From Clostridia bacterium (GTDB lineage: Bacteria; Bacillota; Clostridia; UMGS1810): a DNA stretch of 36,358 nucleotides. This document shows, piece after piece, positions 33,417 to 36,358 of the stretch. Each line of letters begins with the position of its first letter. The first letter of the stretch is position 1. Below the pieces are notes generated by a model. The model searched no databases and was not told the DNA's origin. It saw nothing but the letters and a program-made list of their open reading frames with translations. Location of the stretch: positions 1 to 36,358 of the forward strand of contig JAFUPN010000005.1 of assembly GCA_017481205.1 (NCBI GenBank). The letters are read 5' to 3'. The position numbers were made by a program, and so were the translations under genes.

Positions 33417-34751
33417 TTATTTGGTACCCTTATCATCACCGCGCTGTCTTATAATAAAGCGGATTGGAGTTCCCTCAAGACCAAAGGCGGTACGAATCTG
33501 GTTTTCTATATATCTGATGTAGGAATAATGTGCCAGCTCCTTGTCGTTTACAAAAAGGATAAACGTGGGCGGCTTGGTGCTTGCCTGGGTGATATACATA
33601 ATCTTCAGGCGGCGCCCCTTGTCTGAAGGGGGCTGAACCTTAGAAACCGCTTCGTTGAGTATATCATTGAGCACACCTGTGGAAATGCGCATTGCGTGCT
33701 GCATATTCACATATTTTATAAGTTCAAAAAGCTTGTTTATCCTTGCACCGGTCATTGCCGAAGTAAATGCAACGGGAGCATATGTCATATATGCAAGACC
33801 TCTCTCTACATCTGCACGGAAATGCTCCATGGTGTTGGTATCCTTTTCTATAAGATCCCACTTATTAACAACAATTATACTCGCCTTGCCCTGCTCGTGA
33901 GCATAGCCGGCAATTTTTGTATCCTGCTCGGTTACACCCTCGGTTGCGTCTATGAGGATGAGCACCACATCACTGCGGTCTACTGCAGCCAAGGAGCGCA
34001 CCACGCTGTAGCGCTCGATATTCTCATCAATCTTGCCGCGCTTGCGCATGCCGGCAGTGTCGATGAATATATATTTCTGTCCATCCCGCTCATAGGGGGT
34101 GTCGATGGCATCACGGGTTGTGCCTGCAATATCGCTCACAATAACACGGTTTTCACCCAGGATTTTGTTTACCAGGGAGGATTTGCCCACATTTGGCTTG
34201 CCGATTACGGCTACTCTGATAACATCCTCTTCAATCTCCTCCTCTTCCTCTTCAACCACATATTCAAAGAGTCTGTCAAGAAGGTCACCTGTTCCCAGAC
34301 CGTGAATTGAGGAAACAGCAATAGGGTCGTCAATACCAAGGTTGTAGAATTCATAAAACTCCATGGGTACGTCTCCCACATTGTCCACCTTGTTGCACAC
34401 AAGGACAATGGGCTTGCCGGATTTCATGAGCATTGCGGCAACATCACTGTCAGCCGAGGTAAGACCCGCCTTTGTGTCAACCATAAATATGATTGCATCC
34501 GCCATGTCTATGGCAATCTGAGCCTGACGGCGCATCTGCTCAAGTATAATATCGTCATTTGCCGGCTCAATACCGCCGGTGTCTATAAGTATAAATTTTT
34601 TGGTAAGCCATTCGCCCTCGGCATATATTCTGTCACGGGTAACGCCGGGGGTATCCTCTACTATGGATATTCGCTCGCCTATCAATTTATTAAACAATGT
34701 GGATTTGCCCACATTAGGTCTGCCAACTATGGCAAAAGTAGGTTTACGCAT
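33417..34751 (-). CDS. der: Ribosome biogenesis GTPase Der (EngA)
   Basis: Der is an essential GTPase needed for maturation of the 50S ribosomal subunit. The 444-residue product has two tandem GTPase domains, with P-loops GRPNVGKST (10-18) and GKPNVGKSS (184-192), DTGG and DTAG switch II motifs, and NKVD (120-123) and NKWD (297-300) base-specificity motifs. An acidic linker (EEEEEEIEED, about 167-176) joins the domains, and a KH-like domain fills the C-terminus (about 350-437). The gene follows the DUF512 gene by 20 bp and precedes plsY by 14 bp, an arrangement common in Clostridia. Confidence 0.98.
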   Translation of the reverse strand: MRKPTFAIVGRPNVGKSTLFNKLIGERISIVEDTPGVTRDRIYAEGEWLTKKFILIDTGGIEPANDDIILEQMRRQAQIAIDMADAIIFMVDTKAGLTSADSDVAAMLMKSGKPIVLVCNKVDNVGDVPMEFYEFYNLGIDDPIAVSSIHGLGTGDLLDRLFEYVVEEEEEEIEEDVIRVAVIGKPNVGKSSLVNKILGENRVIVSDIAGTTRDAIDTPYERDGQKYIFIDTAGMRKRGKIDENIERYSVVRSLAAVDRSDVVLILIDATEGVTEQDTKIAGYAHEQGKASIIVVNKWDLIEKDTNTMEHFRADVERGLAYMTYAPVAFTSAMTGARINKLFELIKYVNMQHAMRISTGVLNDILNEAVSKVQPPSDKGRRLKIMYITQASTKPPTFILFVNDKELAHYSYIRYIENQIRTAFGLEGTPIRFIIRQRGDDKGTK

Positions 34752-34771
34752 AAAATTTATCCTGCCTTTCT

Positions 34772-36085
34772 CTACTGCATCAGGGAATTGACAAAATCCA
34801 TTCCACTGTTATCGGTTTTGATTATTTTTACACCAAGGGCAGCTTCAACCTCCCCGAGAGTAGTGTCATCAAGGAAAATATCGCAGTCGTCCTTGAACAT
34901 GCTCTCTGAGAGAATAAGATATTCGCCTAAGCTTTTGCCCTTTAACTGATTTATTATATCCCTGCCGCAAAGTAAACCTGTTACGGTGATTTTCTCGCCA
35001 AAAAAGTCATTTTTTATCCTATATACATTGCAATCAAGGTTTGGGTTTATACTTTTTATTTTATCCACATATCCGCAAATAAAATCATATGCAATGTAAG
35101 ATGTGGCAATAGATTTTTTTGCAGGAATCTTGTCCTTGAACTCGTCTGCAAATTCCAGTTCATTAGCAATCTCCCTGTCAAGAACCGCCACAAGACCGAC
35201 TCCGTTTTCTATCTGCGGAAAATCCTCATAGTGTTCATAAGGCGGTATGGGCACCTGTGCCTGAATATAGAATTCATCAGCAAGATACACAAGGCTGGTG
35301 CCTATATCTCCGGCAAACTCCTTCTGATACCCGGTCACCTGATTAATCACCTCAAGAGAAGAGTCCTTATCAAAGCCCTCCAGCTCAAAAAGACCATCTC
35401 TGTATTTTGACAGACCCACAGGCACTATGGATACACTGCGCACGGCGGGATACATAGCTTTGAGGTCATAAACGGTTTTTTTAAGATATTCGCCGTCGTT
35501 TATACCCTTGCAGAGCACAATCTGTGCATTCATAATTATGCCTGAGTCAGCAAATTTTTTCATAATATCCAGTACCCTGCCTGCAAAGCGGTTGTGGAGC
35601 ATCATGCACCTGCGCTCAGGGTCGGTCACATGGACGCTTACATTTATGGGGCTCACCTTAAGACGGCACAGCCTGTCTATATCATCGTCATTGAGATTGG
35701 TAAGGGTGACATAGTTTCCCGCAAGAAAGCTCAGGCGTACGTCATCATCCTTAAAATGCATGGTGTCGCGCACATTGGGCGGAAGCTGGTCCATAAAGCA
35801 GAAAATGCATTTATTGCGACACTCCCGGGGTGTGTCGATAAGCTGATTTTCAAAAACAACACCAAACTGCTCGTAATAGTCATTATAAATTTCTATTTCT
35901 TCCACAGTGCCGTTTTTCTTTTCCACCTCAACAACATAATAATCATCGCTTGTGTAATATTTAAAATCAAGAATGTCCTTAAGCTCATTGCCGTTTACCC
36001 TGAGGATGGCATCCCCGGGCTCAATGCCGCAGTCGGAGGCTATAGAATCCGGGTCAACAAGCTTTACCACTGCTTTGTTTTTCAT
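34772..36085 (-). CDS. DUF512 radical SAM protein with N-terminal PDZ-like domain
   Basis: The 437-residue protein has an N-terminal PDZ-like segment (about 5-70, DSIASDCGIEPGDAILRVNG), a radical SAM-type cysteine cluster CRNKCIFC (Cys89, Cys93, Cys96; C-x3-C-x2-C) that would bind a 4Fe-4S cluster, and the DUF512 domain in the C-terminal half (motifs YLADEFYIQAQVPIP and VTGLLCGRDI). Its reaction is not known to me. The family is widespread in Clostridia, and the gene often adjoins der, as here. Cytoplasmic location is inferred from the lack of a signal peptide. GAAAGG precedes the ATG. Confidence 0.92.
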   Translation of the reverse strand: MKNKAVVKLVDPDSIASDCGIEPGDAILRVNGNELKDILDFKYYTSDDYYVVEVEKKNGTVEEIEIYNDYYEQFGVVFENQLIDTPRECRNKCIFCFMDQLPPNVRDTMHFKDDDVRLSFLAGNYVTLTNLNDDDIDRLCRLKVSPINVSVHVTDPERRCMMLHNRFAGRVLDIMKKFADSGIIMNAQIVLCKGINDGEYLKKTVYDLKAMYPAVRSVSIVPVGLSKYRDGLFELEGFDKDSSLEVINQVTGYQKEFAGDIGTSLVYLADEFYIQAQVPIPPYEHYEDFPQIENGVGLVAVLDREIANELEFADEFKDKIPAKKSIATSYIAYDFICGYVDKIKSINPNLDCNVYRIKNDFFGEKITVTGLLCGRDIINQLKGKSLGEYLILSESMFKDDCDIFLDDTTLGEVEAALGVKIIKTDNSGMDFVNSLMQ

Positions 36086-36186
36086 AAATAAAACCTTTCA
36101 ATTAAAGTTTTTGTTACTGTAAATTTATGTTTTTCGCTCTAATTAGCACTTGTGCACTGTTTAGTTTAGCCACACTACAGCTGTGA

Positions 36187-36329
36187 GAAAAAATTTGCTT
36201 AAGAATTGCTGAGGAACATGGTAAAATTCGTCATATCAATTTCCTCTGCTGATGGCGAATTTTAGCGGCAATGCAGATTAGTTCTGCAGTTTGACGCGGC
36301 GATTTTTCTCAGCAATTCTTAATTTTTTC
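36187..36329. repeat. Branched palindromic element upstream of the DUF512 gene
   Basis: The stretch 36086-36358 has no credible gene. A 15-bp perfect inverted repeat (36199-36213 with 36308-36322), extended by GAAAAAA/TTTTTTC with a bulge, encloses two further hairpins: 36222-36234 with 36252-36264 (12 of 13) and TGCAGA-TTAGT-TCTGCA (36272-36288). The result would fold as a three-way junction. A weaker outer inverted repeat (36140-36157 with 36335-36351, centred on GTGCAC) surrounds it. It resembles a MITE or a structured RNA. No coding potential is seen. Confidence 0.6.
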
Positions 36330-36358
36330 GGAATGTGCACATTAGTAATTATATATAA

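Noticed and set aside
33696..34310. Plus-strand 204-codon open frame antisense to der
   Set aside because: Der is unmistakable on the minus strand; the opposite frame is His/Cys-rich shadow sequence.
1..36358. CRISPR array, tRNA, rRNA, prophage or transposase genes
   Set aside because: No regularly spaced repeat series, no tRNA-like cloverleaf with proper arms, no rRNA sequence and no transposase or phage protein was recognised in any frame.

Overview
The window looks like chromosome from an uncultured gut-type Clostridia (Gram-positive Bacillota). Reasons: AGGAGG-type ribosome binding sites, S-layer homology (SLH) anchors rather than sortase signals, an LplA/LplB-type sugar importer without its own ATPase gene, and a Clostridia-like housekeeping order (DUF512 radical SAM protein, der, plsY, gpsA). 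SLH-anchored pectin enzymes are reminiscent of Monoglobus-like pectin specialists. That placement is inference.

Region 1 (1-24855, all minus strand) is a carbohydrate-utilisation locus, most likely for pectin or rhamnogalacturonan. In transcription order it encodes: a secreted protein with two SGNH esterase domains (20773-24855); a cytoplasmic PL22-like oligogalacturonate lyase (19110-20237); a secreted PL22-like/SGNH-like giant (14229-19070); a secreted SLH/PL22-like protein (11066-13876); an SLH protein with a Gly-rich linker (9369-11048); an SLH protein cut in two by an in-frame TAA (9341-6645); a secreted Ig-like/repeat-module protein (3457-6618); a sugar-binding lipoprotein (1661-3214); a GH105 unsaturated glucuronyl/galacturonyl hydrolase (336-1475); and the start of an LplB-type permease (1-306). 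Outside the cell, esterase and lyase-like proteins would work on acetylated pectin at the S-layer. The lipoprotein and permease would import unsaturated oligosaccharides, and GH105 plus the signal-less PL22 would finish them inside.

An AraC regulator (25062-25919, plus strand) is divergent from this locus and is its probable regulator. It ends in a 23-bp perfect hairpin shared with the next operon.

Region 2 (25979-30136, minus strand) is a MarR-type regulator followed by a heterodimeric ABC exporter, under a consensus promoter that carries palindromic operator candidates. Region 3 (30301-36085, minus strand) is housekeeping: pgi with its own promoter and terminator, then gpsA, plsY, der and the DUF512 gene in close spacing.

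The most unusual content is a recurring, unnamed beta-sandwich-like module (about 12 copies in four secreted proteins), three PL22-like propellers in consecutive genes (two exported and multidomain), an SGNH domain that has lost its catalytic Ser and His, the in-frame stop in the SLH gene, and three structured repeat elements between genes (13976-14249, 20428-20754, 36187-36329). I saw no rRNA, tRNA, CRISPR array or transposase gene.
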